Position numbers and translations under genes: made by a program. A stretch of 64,000 bases of DNA from Pseudomonas benzenivorans (lineage in GTDB: Bacteria; Pseudomonadota; Gammaproteobacteria; Pseudomonadales; Pseudomonadaceae): the NCBI RefSeq assembly GCF_900100495.1, contig NZ_FNCT01000005.1:94713-158712 (forward strand), in the 5' to 3' direction. The first letter of the stretch is position 1. The number at the start of each line of letters is the position of its first letter. Shown piece by piece: positions 33,164 through 40,783 of the stretch. The notes under the pieces are model-generated. The model worked only from the letters and a program-made list of their open reading frames with translations, searched no databases and was not told the DNA's origin.

Positions 33164-33233
33164 CGCGGCGAACCGCGTTGCAGTCTTGAAGACCGAGACT
33201 GCCAGGGCATGCCGCTGACGACTGTCAGCAACG
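33164..33233 (-). repeat. Three-hairpin element, copy C
   Basis: GCGG-CGAA-CCGC, then GCAGTCT (33180-33186)/AGACTGC (33196-33202), then GCTGAC (33214-33219)/GTCAGC (33224-33229). Same internal sequences TTGAAGA and GGGCATG as copy A, with paired changes in the middle stem (GCAGCC/GGCTGC versus GCAGTCT/AGACTGC). Confidence 0.75.
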
Positions 33234-33805
33234 CATGGCGTGAGGATGGGCGCGAGGCATGGCTGCCGTCGCAGGGAAAACCGAATCGCGGACGGCCCGC
33301 TTTAGGGCAGGCCCGCGTCACGGGACAAGGCAAGGACCAGGGCGCCGAAGGCCATGCGGGCCTTCGGCTGGAGAGGAAGGAAAACCACCTGTGGGCTGCG
33401 TCAGCGCGGGCCGTCGTCAAAGCCGTTCGCTGCGTCAGCAATCGCACCCGGCCCGTTTCGTGGCTGGGGCCGGAAACCTCTGGCGTGCATCCACACACAA
33501 AGGGAGCCCGTTGTTCCGCCGGCGGGCACCGGCACGGAATACCCTCGGCCCAAGGGGCCTCCTCACGGCTCGCGCGGCGGCAAGGCGTCAGGAAGCCCCT
33601 CGTGACCGAGGCAAGGCACACCGATCAAGGGAATGGCGGCGGGCGCGATTCGTGGAGCAATGACCTTCTCGCCCCGTCGCCCGATGGCGGGCAGACTGGG
33701 CGCGCACACCGTTGCAGAAGGAGACGCGCGCTTTGGAGTCCCGCGCGGTGCGGGACGTTTGCCTCGCCGTCAGTGAAGTGGCCGGCGCGGCAGGGGAAGC
33801 GAGGA
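33234..33805. other. Gene-free, GC-rich, hairpin-rich stretch before topB
   Basis: About 570 bp between copy C and the topB stop with no convincing gene on either strand. Open frames here lack start signals and family resemblance. It contains a perfect 10-bp hairpin (GCCGAAGGCC / GGCCTTCGGC near 33342-33366) and several weaker ones. It could hold the topB terminator and an untranslated RNA; I cannot decide. Confidence 0.4.
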
Positions 33806-35821
33806 TCAGGACGCCTTGGAGGCAGCGCGCCGCTTGCGCGGTGCGCTGCGCCGGCCCGTCGGGGACTCGATCGGCAGCGTGCCCTTGCAGTCCGGGTAGC
33901 GCGAGCAGGACCAGAACGCGCCGCTCTTGCCCGTGCGCTGCTGCATCGGCGCGCCGCACTGCGGGCAGGCCGGCGCCGGCGGCAGCTTGAGCGAGAGCGT
34001 CGCGCCGCGGTACTGCTGCACGAGCTGACCGACCCACACGGACTGCTTCTCGATGAAGGTGTCCAACGCCATCTGGCCGGCCTCGATCATGTCGAGCGCG
34101 TGCTCCCACACCGCCGTAGTGCCGGGGTCGGCGATGGCCGAGGGCACCGCGTCGATGAGCGTGAATGCCGCATCGGAAGCGCGGACGGCACGGCCTTTCT
34201 TGACCAGGTAGCCGCGACCGATCAGACCGTTGATGATGTTGGCGCGTGTCGCCTCGGTGCCGATGCCGGTGGTATCTCGCAGCTTCTGTTTCAGGCGCGG
34301 GTCGGTCACGAACTTGGCGACGGTCTTCATGGCCTTGATCAGCTCGCCCTGCGTGTAGGGTTTGGGCGGCAGCGTCTTCAGCGCCTTGAGATCCACCTTT
34401 CCGACCGGGCAGGACAGGCCCGCATGCAGGGCGGGCAGCACCTGGCTGCGCTGCGCATCCTCGCCATCGGCATCGTCCGGCCCCGGCGTCGCCAGCACCT
34501 CACGCCAGCCGATGACGGCGATCTGCTTGCCCACGGCCGCCAGCGACTGACTGCCGCACGAGAACTGCGCCACCGTCCGGTCGAACTCATGGTGCGGGAG
34601 GAACTGCGCGAGGTAATGGGCGCGGATCAGCCGGTAGACAGCCAGTTCCTTCTCGTTCATGGCCGACAGGTTGGCGGGCTCCAGCGTCGGGATGATGCCG
34701 TGGTGAGCCGACACCTTGCCGTCGTTCCAGGCGCGCGAACGCTGGTTGCGGTCGAGCTGGCCGATCAAGGGCCGCAGGCTGGGATCGGTGGCGAGCAGTG
34801 CATCGAGCACCGCCAGCACTTCCGCGAGCATGCTTTCGGGCAGATATCCCGAGTCGCTGCGCGGATAGGTCGTCGCCTTGTGCGTCTCGTACAGCGCCTG
34901 CGCGATGTCCAGCGTCTCCTGCACATCGAGGCCGAGCTGACGCGAACACACTTCCTGCAAGGTGCCCAGATCGAATGGCAGCGGCGGTGCCTCGCGCACG
35001 CGCTCGGTGTCCACCGACACGACCTGCGCATCGCGTGCCGCGCGAATGCGATCCGCAGCCTGCTGCGCCACCGGCTGCTGAAGGCAGCGACCCGCTGCAT
35101 CCGTGCTGCCTTCGGGCGGTATCCAGCTCGCGGTGAAGGATTGGCCGGCATGGGATAGCAGCACATCCACGGCCCAATACGGCATGGAGACGAATCGCGC
35201 GATCTCGCGATCACGATCCACGACCAACTTCAGCGTCGGCGTCTGCACGCGCCCCACCGACAGCACGCCCATATAGCCGGCCTGACGCCCCAGCAGTGTG
35301 AACAAGCGGCTCAAGTTCATCCCGATCAGCCAGTCGGCGCGCGATCGGGCGAGTGCGGAGAAATACAGCGGCAGCGTCTCGGCGGACGGCTTGAGCGCAC
35401 CCAGCGCTTTGCGGATCGACGCATCGTTGAGCGCCGACAGCCACAGGCGCTGAATCGGCCCGCGGTAGCCGCACAGGTCGATGATCTCGCGGGCGATCAT
35501 CTCGCCCTCGCGGTCGGCGTCGGTCGCTATCACCAGCTCGCCCGCCTTGGCGACGAGCTGCTGCACGACCTTGAATTGCGCTGCGGTCGCCGCCTTGGGC
35601 TCGACACGCCAACGCTCAGGAAGAATGGGCAGTTGCTCGATGGCCCAGCGCTTGTATTGCTCGCCGTAGCCTTCGGGCGGAACCGCCTCCACCAGATGAC
35701 CGATGCACCAGGTCACGACGACACCCGCGCCGCTGTAGCAGCCGTTGCCGCGTTGACCGGCACCCAGCACACGGGCGATGTCCTTGCCCTGGGACGGCTT
35801 CTCGCACAGGAAAACGCGCAT
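33806..35821 (-). CDS. topB: DNA topoisomerase III of the ICE
   Basis: 671 aa. Toprim domain with LCEKPSQGKDIARVLG at the N-terminus and ATDADREGEMIAREI near residue 100. The catalytic Tyr is in TTYPRSDSGYL near residue 325. SVGRVQTPTL and a C-terminal zinc finger (CPQCGAP ... CSRYPDCKG near residues 625-655) complete the type IA pattern. It decatenates replication or transfer intermediates. A standard core gene of ICEclc/PAGI-2 elements, here alone with a ~290-bp upstream region carrying the palindrome at 36030. Confidence 0.93.
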   Translation of the reverse strand: MRVFLCEKPSQGKDIARVLGAGQRGNGCYSGAGVVVTWCIGHLVEAVPPEGYGEQYKRWAIEQLPILPERWRVEPKAATAAQFKVVQQLVAKAGELVIATDADREGEMIAREIIDLCGYRGPIQRLWLSALNDASIRKALGALKPSAETLPLYFSALARSRADWLIGMNLSRLFTLLGRQAGYMGVLSVGRVQTPTLKLVVDRDREIARFVSMPYWAVDVLLSHAGQSFTASWIPPEGSTDAAGRCLQQPVAQQAADRIRAARDAQVVSVDTERVREAPPLPFDLGTLQEVCSRQLGLDVQETLDIAQALYETHKATTYPRSDSGYLPESMLAEVLAVLDALLATDPSLRPLIGQLDRNQRSRAWNDGKVSAHHGIIPTLEPANLSAMNEKELAVYRLIRAHYLAQFLPHHEFDRTVAQFSCGSQSLAAVGKQIAVIGWREVLATPGPDDADGEDAQRSQVLPALHAGLSCPVGKVDLKALKTLPPKPYTQGELIKAMKTVAKFVTDPRLKQKLRDTTGIGTEATRANIINGLIGRGYLVKKGRAVRASDAAFTLIDAVPSAIADPGTTAVWEHALDMIEAGQMALDTFIEKQSVWVGQLVQQYRGATLSLKLPPAPACPQCGAPMQQRTGKSGAFWSCSRYPDCKGTLPIESPTGRRSAPRKRRAASKAS

Positions 35822-36115
35822 GAAGCCTCCTTGGAAATGTGCGGTTCATCGGATGGGCGTCAGCTTGGCGGGGCCAGGAGATGCCGGCAGCAAGGAAGTC
35901 GATTGATGCAGACACCGCTTTGTGATCGGCAGGCGGTTCGTTGCCGCAGCGGTGTGCATAGATCGTAGGAGCTGGCACAGCAAGAGCGTCGTTTCGGGAG
36001 GGCGGCTGGAACTCCGTGGACGACCTTGGAGCTATCCCCTGGGGATAGCTCGCTGGTGCATCGTGGGCGTATGACGGTTGCTACAGTCGCCCTCGGGGGA
36101 ACGGCGATGGGCGAA
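35822..36115 (-). promoter_or_regulatory. topB upstream region with palindrome copy 1
   Basis: 294 bp between ssb and topB without a gene. At 36030-36050 lies a perfect 21-bp palindrome with core CTATCCCC-T-GGGGATAG, about 210 bp before the topB start. The same core recurs at 37950 and 38986. Confidence 0.7.
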
Positions 36116-36499
36116 TTACTGTCCGCCGGCCGGCTTGGTGCTGAGCGCCACCGACTCGATGCGGTACGGCAGGATGCCCACGCGCCGCGCCTCGACCTTG
36201 AACGTCACGCGCTCGTTCTCGTCGGCGTCCTCCCATTCGTCGCGCACGGTGCGGCCCTCGACCAGCACCCGCATGCCTTTCTGGTATAGCGTCTTCCAGT
36301 GCTCGGCGTCGCGGTGCCACAGCTCCACGGGCGCCCAGAAGCCGCCGCGATCTTCGTACTCGCCGTCCTTCTTCGGGATCGGATTGTCGAAGTAGACGTT
36401 CAGGCGAAGCAGCCGACGTGGCTCGTCGTTGCCGTTCGGAAATTCGCGGTAGTCCGGCGCAGAACCGATGTTGCCCTCGCCGACGAAGTGCGTGCTCAT
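36116..36499 (-). CDS. ssb: Single-stranded DNA-binding protein of the ICE
   Basis: 127 aa from ATG 36499 (MSTHFVGEGNIGSAPDYREF) with AAGGAG upstream. OB-fold pattern RLNVYFDNPIPKK...GGFWAPVELWHRDAEHWKTLYQKGMRVLVEGRTVRDEWEDADEN. It protects single-stranded ICE DNA in donor or recipient. It overlaps the DUF3158 gene by 4 nt; in ICEclc the ssb gene follows inrR in the same order and is switched on in transfer-competent cells. The typical acidic C-terminal tip of housekeeping SSB is missing. Confidence 0.9.
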   Translation of the reverse strand: MSTHFVGEGNIGSAPDYREFPNGNDEPRRLLRLNVYFDNPIPKKDGEYEDRGGFWAPVELWHRDAEHWKTLYQKGMRVLVEGRTVRDEWEDADENERVTFKVEARRVGILPYRIESVALSTKPAGGQ

Positions 36500-37044
36500 G
36501 GAGACTCCTTGGTGGTGGGTGGAACGGACGCGGTATGCCCGTGGACGCGCCGCAGGTAAGCCGCTTCGGCCTGCGCGGCCTTGTTGGCGCATTCCAGGGC
36601 TTGGCGGGCGATGCTGTGGGTCAGGCTGATCTGCATGTTCAGCACGATGCGCTGCAGTTCGATCGCGTACAGCTCGTCGATCAGCGAGGCCGGCGTCGCG
36701 GGGTTGGCCAGCAGGGCCTCCCACAACGCCACGCCCATGGAGGAACGGTCGAGGTTGCGCCAGCGCAGGAAGGTCGTCCCTGCGCCAGTGGCCTGCTGGG
36801 CCAGTTGCACGTCGAGCAGACTGAATGGATAGGCGCGCGCCTGGGGCAGCACGCGCCGCTGCGCCAGGCCAATCACGTCGTCGCGCAGCGCTGCGCACTG
36901 GCTGGCCCAGGTCTCCAGACTCCCCTTACCCTTAAAAGGCTGTAAAAGGCCTTTTAGGTAGCCTGCATGTTCCAGCCGCTGGAAGTCCGCCTGTTCCAGC
37001 GCCACGAAGCGCGTGGAGTGGCTGATAGGGGGCGATGCTGTCAT
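36496..37044 (-). CDS. DUF3158 family ICE protein, probable InrR equivalent
   Basis: 182 aa. FVALEQADFQRLEHAGYLKGLLQPFKGKGSLETWA and RAYPFSLLDVQLAQQATGAGTTFLRWRNLDRSSMGVALWE are typical of DUF3158. In ICEclc the gene directly before ssb is inrR, needed for full integrase expression in transfer-competent cells. By size and position this looks like its counterpart, though I could not verify the homology. It overlaps ssb and TIGR03761 by 4 nt each. A run of AAAAGGC repeats near 36935-36957 could disturb reading. Confidence 0.8.
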   Translation of the reverse strand: MTASPPISHSTRFVALEQADFQRLEHAGYLKGLLQPFKGKGSLETWASQCAALRDDVIGLAQRRVLPQARAYPFSLLDVQLAQQATGAGTTFLRWRNLDRSSMGVALWEALLANPATPASLIDELYAIELQRIVLNMQISLTHSIARQALECANKAAQAEAAYLRRVHGHTASVPPTTKESP

Positions 37045-37829
37045 GCGCCAGCACCCTCATCGCCCGCGGCACCATCGGCTGCGCCACCCGTGGGAGCCTG
37101 CGCATCGGGCACGATGGCAGGCTCAGCAGGCGGCGTGCCGGGCTTGTTCGACCGCCGCGCGATGGGTGGCGCGAAGCGCGAGCGGCGCGTGCCTTCCAGC
37201 ACGTCCTGCGGCAACTCGCCGAACTTCTCCAGCGCCGCTCGCGCCGCCGCGTTCTTCGCCGCGAAGTCGTCGCGCGTCGTGCCCGAGTAGCGGTACTGCT
37301 GGGCCAGCGAGAACAGGCTGCGCAGCGCGTGCGCACCATCATTGAGCCAGCGCTCCAAGGTGCTGCGGTCGATCAGCGCCGTGTGGTGCGCCAGGATGAG
37401 CTTGCGTGCCAGGTCGTCGTAGTCGGCCAGCAGATACACCGCCATGAAACCGAGCTGGGCGTTCACGAACAGCGGCAGCTTCACCGGCTGCACGTTCATG
37501 TTCTCGCCCAGGGACAGCGCCGCTGGCACGTCGGCCAAGGCCTGATCCACCTGTTCGCGCAGGGTCTGCAAGCGGGTCTTGGTGTCGGCGAGCTTGTCCT
37601 CGATCCGCAACATCCACCAGTCCGAGTACGGGTCGTCCTGCTCGGCGCCGCGCTTCATCTTGTTCATGGCGCCGATGAAGCCGTTGAGACCGATGATGCC
37701 GGGGCGCCCCTCGGTCGGCGCACGGCCGTGCCAGATGCGCGAAGCGTGGTGCGTGTGCAGCGTCAGCGACATCGCGCTGCGCAGCGATCCGAGATTCAGT
37801 TGCAGGGGTTCTATGCGTTCGTTGGCCAT
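37041..37829 (-). CDS. TIGR03761 family ICE protein
   Basis: 262 aa. SRIWHGRAPTEGRPGIIGLNGFIGAMNKMKRGAEQDDPYSDWWMLRIEDKL is the diagnostic stretch of TIGR03761 (PFL_4669). Mostly helical to residue ~200, then a basic/Pro-rich disordered tail. First gene of the TIGR03761-DUF3158-ssb operon. Its upstream region carries palindrome copy 2, 121 bp away. Role unknown; the conserved operon suggests DNA processing in transfer. Confidence 0.9.
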   Translation of the reverse strand: MANERIEPLQLNLGSLRSAMSLTLHTHHASRIWHGRAPTEGRPGIIGLNGFIGAMNKMKRGAEQDDPYSDWWMLRIEDKLADTKTRLQTLREQVDQALADVPAALSLGENMNVQPVKLPLFVNAQLGFMAVYLLADYDDLARKLILAHHTALIDRSTLERWLNDGAHALRSLFSLAQQYRYSGTTRDDFAAKNAAARAALEKFGELPQDVLEGTRRSRFAPPIARRSNKPGTPPAEPAIVPDAQAPTGGAADGAAGDEGAGA

Positions 37830-37949
37830 GAGAGCGACTCGCGGTGAAGGGGCGAGTCGCCAGTATCGGCATCGGCCGGAAGGCTGTCAGTCAACAAACC
37901 GCAGCCCATGCGCGCCCGGTTTGTTCTGCGCGGAAGGCTGTGTGTGCCG

Positions 37950-37968
37950 GCTATCCCCTGGGGATAGC
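37950..37968. promoter_or_regulatory. Palindrome copy 2, upstream of the TIGR03761-DUF3158-ssb operon
   Basis: Perfect 19-bp palindrome GCTATCCCC-T-GGGGATAGC in the 188-bp gap between the LOTUS gene and the operon start. Identical core to copies 1 and 3. Confidence 0.72.
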
Positions 37969-38017
37969 TCGGCGGAGTCGTTCGCGACTCGCGCGGAGGT
38001 GAGACCGCGTCGCGGGG

Positions 38018-38878
38018 CTATGCTTCGCGAGGTCTGTACCAGGCGGCCCGTTGCCCCTCCACCTCACGGTAGCGAAGCTCGAACAGGCGGCACTCGTGCA
38101 CCACCTGCCGCCAACTGCTGCAGCCGTACTTGGCTGGAAGCTGCTCGGGATGCCGGTCCGCGATCCAGCGGCCAGCGGCGGCGATCGGTGTCCAGCCCTC
38201 GACGGCCAACTGCGCGGCGGCCTCGCGTAGCGCACGAACGATGCCGGCGGCCGGCCAGTCCACCGTGCCGTCCGGCGCGATGCCATTGACCACCAGGTCG
38301 TGGAACACATCCGACTGGACGAATTCCGCTGCCAGGCGCCGCGCCTGATCCATGTGCTCGGCCCAGCCGCGCAACTGCTCGAAGTGTTGATCGATGCGCG
38401 TGTAGGCGGAACCGAGTTCGTCCTGTGCAGCGCGGCACCCGTCCACGGTCCATAGATCGTGCTGGTCGATGAAGTGGTGCACCAGTGTGTTGCGCAGCGA
38501 TACCAGGTCTTTGAGGTCGGCCTGGGTCTTGGCGTAGTCCTGCGCAGACAGGCTCAGTTGCACGCGCGTGCGAAAGGAGATCACGTCGCCGGGAAGATCG
38601 TCGTCGCGTTCCTCGCCGCCATTTCCATCGGTGACGACATACGAACCAAACAGTTGTCCGATCAACGTGCCCAGGGTCTTGGTCGCGGCATCTTCAATCC
38701 GCGCTGCGCGAATGGCCTCCAGCGAATGCGCCGGGCCTGAAATCTCGTGGTGGGCCACGATGGCTTTCATGAGGCGCTCGTATTGTTGAAGGCGAAAGAG
38801 GCATCTGCCCAGCAAGCGCTGAACGTCTCGCTGTAGTGGTTGCAGTGCGTTTGTGACGGGGAAAGTCGTCATATCCAT
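38018..38878 (-). CDS. OST-HTH/LOTUS domain protein of the ICE
   Basis: 286 aa from ATG 38878 (MDMTTFPVTNALQPL). Residues ~20-215 are helical (LFRLQQYERLMKAIVAHHEISG..., LRNTLVHHFIDQHDLW), typical of an ICE protein without a named domain. The C-terminal ~70 residues (EGWTPIAAAGRWIADRHPEQLPAKYGCSSWRQVVHECRLFELRYRE) match OST-HTH/LOTUS, a winged helix that in other proteins binds RNA or G-quadruplexes. That makes it a candidate RNA-binding regulator. Palindrome copy 3 lies 108 bp upstream. Confidence 0.85.
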   Translation of the reverse strand: MDMTTFPVTNALQPLQRDVQRLLGRCLFRLQQYERLMKAIVAHHEISGPAHSLEAIRAARIEDAATKTLGTLIGQLFGSYVVTDGNGGEERDDDLPGDVISFRTRVQLSLSAQDYAKTQADLKDLVSLRNTLVHHFIDQHDLWTVDGCRAAQDELGSAYTRIDQHFEQLRGWAEHMDQARRLAAEFVQSDVFHDLVVNGIAPDGTVDWPAAGIVRALREAAAQLAVEGWTPIAAAGRWIADRHPEQLPAKYGCSSWRQVVHECRLFELRYREVEGQRAAWYRPREA

Positions 38879-38985
38879 CGTTGGCCGGGCTCGTGCGTGG
38901 CTGTCCTCGTTTGATTCACAGGCGACAGTTTCGCCTGTCATTCGGCGGGCGACAATCGAGCGCGGCGGAAAGATGTCTGTTCCAG

Positions 38986-39002
38986 CTATCCCCTGGGGAT
39001 AG
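38986..39002. promoter_or_regulatory. Palindrome copy 3, upstream of the LOTUS gene
   Basis: 17-bp perfect palindrome CTATCCCC-T-GGGGATAG in the 130-bp gap between the STY4528 gene and the LOTUS gene. Confidence 0.7.
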
Positions 39003-39008
39003 TCAACA

Positions 39009-40202
39009 TCAGCGATCACGCAAGGCTTCTCGGAGCTGAGCCAGGTAGGCTCGTGCGACCTCGGGGTCAGCCGCACGGGATGCCGGCGGTGACGAGGGCG
39101 CAGGTGACGGGGGCGCTGGCGGTGCCGATGCACTTTCTCCGGCCCAGGCCTTGAACTCCCCGCGGATCGCCTTCTGGATGATGCCAAACAGGTAGCCGGC
39201 CGGGTTGCGTACCGCGCTGTTGTGGCAGCGTGCCGCCCACTCGTCGAGAACGGCCTGCCGCTGCGCCTCGTCCACCTGCTGCAGCGCCACCAGCGCGCCG
39301 GCCTGCTGCTCGTCCTTCAAGCGCAGGAAACGCTCGGGCAGTCGCAGGTTCTGCAAGGCCCTCGCGCGCGGCACTGTACGTACTTCATTTATACGATCAT
39401 TACGTACTGTACGGTCCTCCTTCGGAATCCGAAGAGAGCTGTCCGGCGCGGGTTTCGGCCCTGCTTCGGATTCCGAAGACGGGCGCGCAGCATTCCGAAG
39501 AAGGGCTTCCTGGCCTTCTTCGGATTCGTGGTCCGCACCCTCCTGTGGATAACCTGGCGTCGTCCAGCCATGCCGCGCCATGCGCTGCGCCAGCACTTGC
39601 AGACGGGTCGGCAGCGTGCGCCCGCTGAGCAGCGGGTCTTCGGCGATCTCCCGCAGCGTGTTCATGCCCACGACCTGCACCGCCTTCGCCGCGTGCGTGA
39701 GCGCCTGGCTCACCAGGCCCAGGTAGTCCGGGTCGAGCTGCATCGCCTCGAAGGGTGACAGCGGTTCGTCGTGCAGCACGTAGAGGTTGCCTTGGATACG
39801 GCCGGTCTTGGGATCGCGCCGCCGCCGCACCAGGCTGAGCCAGCGCGTCAGCCGCAGCAGCGTCAAGGCGCGCGCCACGGTCTCGTGCGAGGCTTGCGCC
39901 GCACAGGGCATGGACGCCAGATATGGGCGGAGCTGGTCGTAGGTGGGAAAGGCGGTCACGCCGTCGTCGTTGAGCTGCAGGCGGAACACCTGCCAGGCAT
40001 TGCGCTCCAGCGGCGTCAGGCGCCGGTCGAGGAACAACGCGCGCGGCACGCTCTCGTGCCGGTTGCCGCTGTAGAGAAAGCCGTCCTGGCTCGGCGCCGT
40101 GCCCTGCGCCGGTTCCTTCGGCTCAAGGTGCCGCAGCGCCTCGTCGAACAACGCCGACAGCGCAACCGGGCCATCACGCCGTGGAGCGTCGCCCGTCGTC
40201 AT
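39009..40202 (-). CDS. STY4528-family ICE/island replication protein
   Basis: 397 aa. PRALFLDRRLTPLERNAWQVFRLQLNDDGVTAFPTYDQLRPYLASMPCAAQASHETVARALTLLRLTRWLSLV is the winged-helix DNA-binding core of the STY4528 family (residues ~50-125). A linker (~225-275) of low complexity separates it from a helical C-terminus (AVLDEWAARCHNSAVRNPAGYLFGIIQKAIRGEF) and a Pro/Ser tail. It presumably recognises an ICE origin. The linker-coding DNA holds repeats, an AT-rich patch and a DnaA box that look like that origin. It starts 3 nt after the DUF2857 stop. Confidence 0.9.
   Translation of the reverse strand: MTTGDAPRRDGPVALSALFDEALRHLEPKEPAQGTAPSQDGFLYSGNRHESVPRALFLDRRLTPLERNAWQVFRLQLNDDGVTAFPTYDQLRPYLASMPCAAQASHETVARALTLLRLTRWLSLVRRRRDPKTGRIQGNLYVLHDEPLSPFEAMQLDPDYLGLVSQALTHAAKAVQVVGMNTLREIAEDPLLSGRTLPTRLQVLAQRMARHGWTTPGYPQEGADHESEEGQEALLRNAARPSSESEAGPKPAPDSSLRIPKEDRTVRNDRINEVRTVPRARALQNLRLPERFLRLKDEQQAGALVALQQVDEAQRQAVLDEWAARCHNSAVRNPAGYLFGIIQKAIRGEFKAWAGESASAPPAPPSPAPSSPPASRAADPEVARAYLAQLREALRDR
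39373..39552. other. Candidate replication origin inside the STY4528 gene
   Basis: Within ~180 bp lie: two direct TACGTACT repeats (39377-39384, 39401-39408) flanking an AT-rich stretch unusual for this region; two perfect 15-bp palindromes CTTCGGA-N-TCCGAAG (39420-39434 and 39464-39478) with two further half copies (39493-39500, 39518-39527); and a perfect DnaA box TGTGGATAA (39544-39552). This combination is typical of initiator-dependent origins. Encoding it in the initiator's own gene has precedents such as lambda O. Confidence 0.55.
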
Positions 40203-40205
40203 GAC

Positions 40206-40766
40206 CTACACCAGCCCCTGGTCGACCCAGTTCCGTATCGCCGACCAGATCACCGACATGGGCAGGGTCATGGCCTCGGCCAGGTCCATGGTCAGCGCCA
40301 GCATCGCCATGTCGTCGTTCAGTGCGATGTGCCGCTCCGTGATGCCGGCCTTCCAGCGTTCCCACAGGGCCACGTCCTGCGCCTCGTCGAGCACCGGATG
40401 CCGACCCTTACGCTTGGGCAGCCCGAGGATGTCGCGGCGCAGCGCCACTTCCTGATGCGTGAGGCCGTAGAACTTGCTGACCATCTCCGTGCTCGCCCCC
40501 AGGCGCAGCATGCGGTCTACCGTGGCGATCTCCCGCTCCACGTCGTGCACCTGGCTCAGCAGCCGCTTCAACACTTCCCGGTTCACCGACACCGAACACC
40601 ACGACACCGTGGCATTCACCAGCATGCTCACGAGTTCTGGGTGCTTCAGCGCATCCAGCTCCTCCTCACCGAAGCCCATGGCCTTGCAGCGGCGCAACTG
40701 GCCGTTGCGCAGGTCATGCAGGGCCTGGGCGATCACGGCCTGGTTGAGCGGGTGCGGTGCCGACAT
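40206..40766 (-). CDS. DUF2857 family ICE regulator, probable BisC equivalent
   Basis: 186 aa. LNQAVIAQALHDLRNGQLRRCKAMGFGEEELDAL and MLRLGASTEMVSKFYGLTHQEVALRRDILGLPKRKGRHPVLDEAQ give DUF2857 with a helix-turn-helix in the middle. In ICEclc, from memory, the ParB-type protein and this FlhC-like protein are named BisD and BisC and form the activator complex that switches on transfer competence. It lies directly after the ParB gene as expected. Start ATG 40766. Confidence 0.85.
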   Translation of the reverse strand: MSAPHPLNQAVIAQALHDLRNGQLRRCKAMGFGEEELDALKHPELVSMLVNATVSWCSVSVNREVLKRLLSQVHDVEREIATVDRMLRLGASTEMVSKFYGLTHQEVALRRDILGLPKRKGRHPVLDEAQDVALWERWKAGITERHIALNDDMAMLALTMDLAEAMTLPMSVIWSAIRNWVDQGLV

Positions 40767-40783
40767 ACGGGAGCCTCCTGCGC

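Noticed and set aside
33209..35158. 649-codon plus-strand frame covering the topB gap
   Set aside because: The 3' two thirds are antisense to TopB; the 5' third crosses the three-hairpin copy and non-coding stretch and shows no family pattern.
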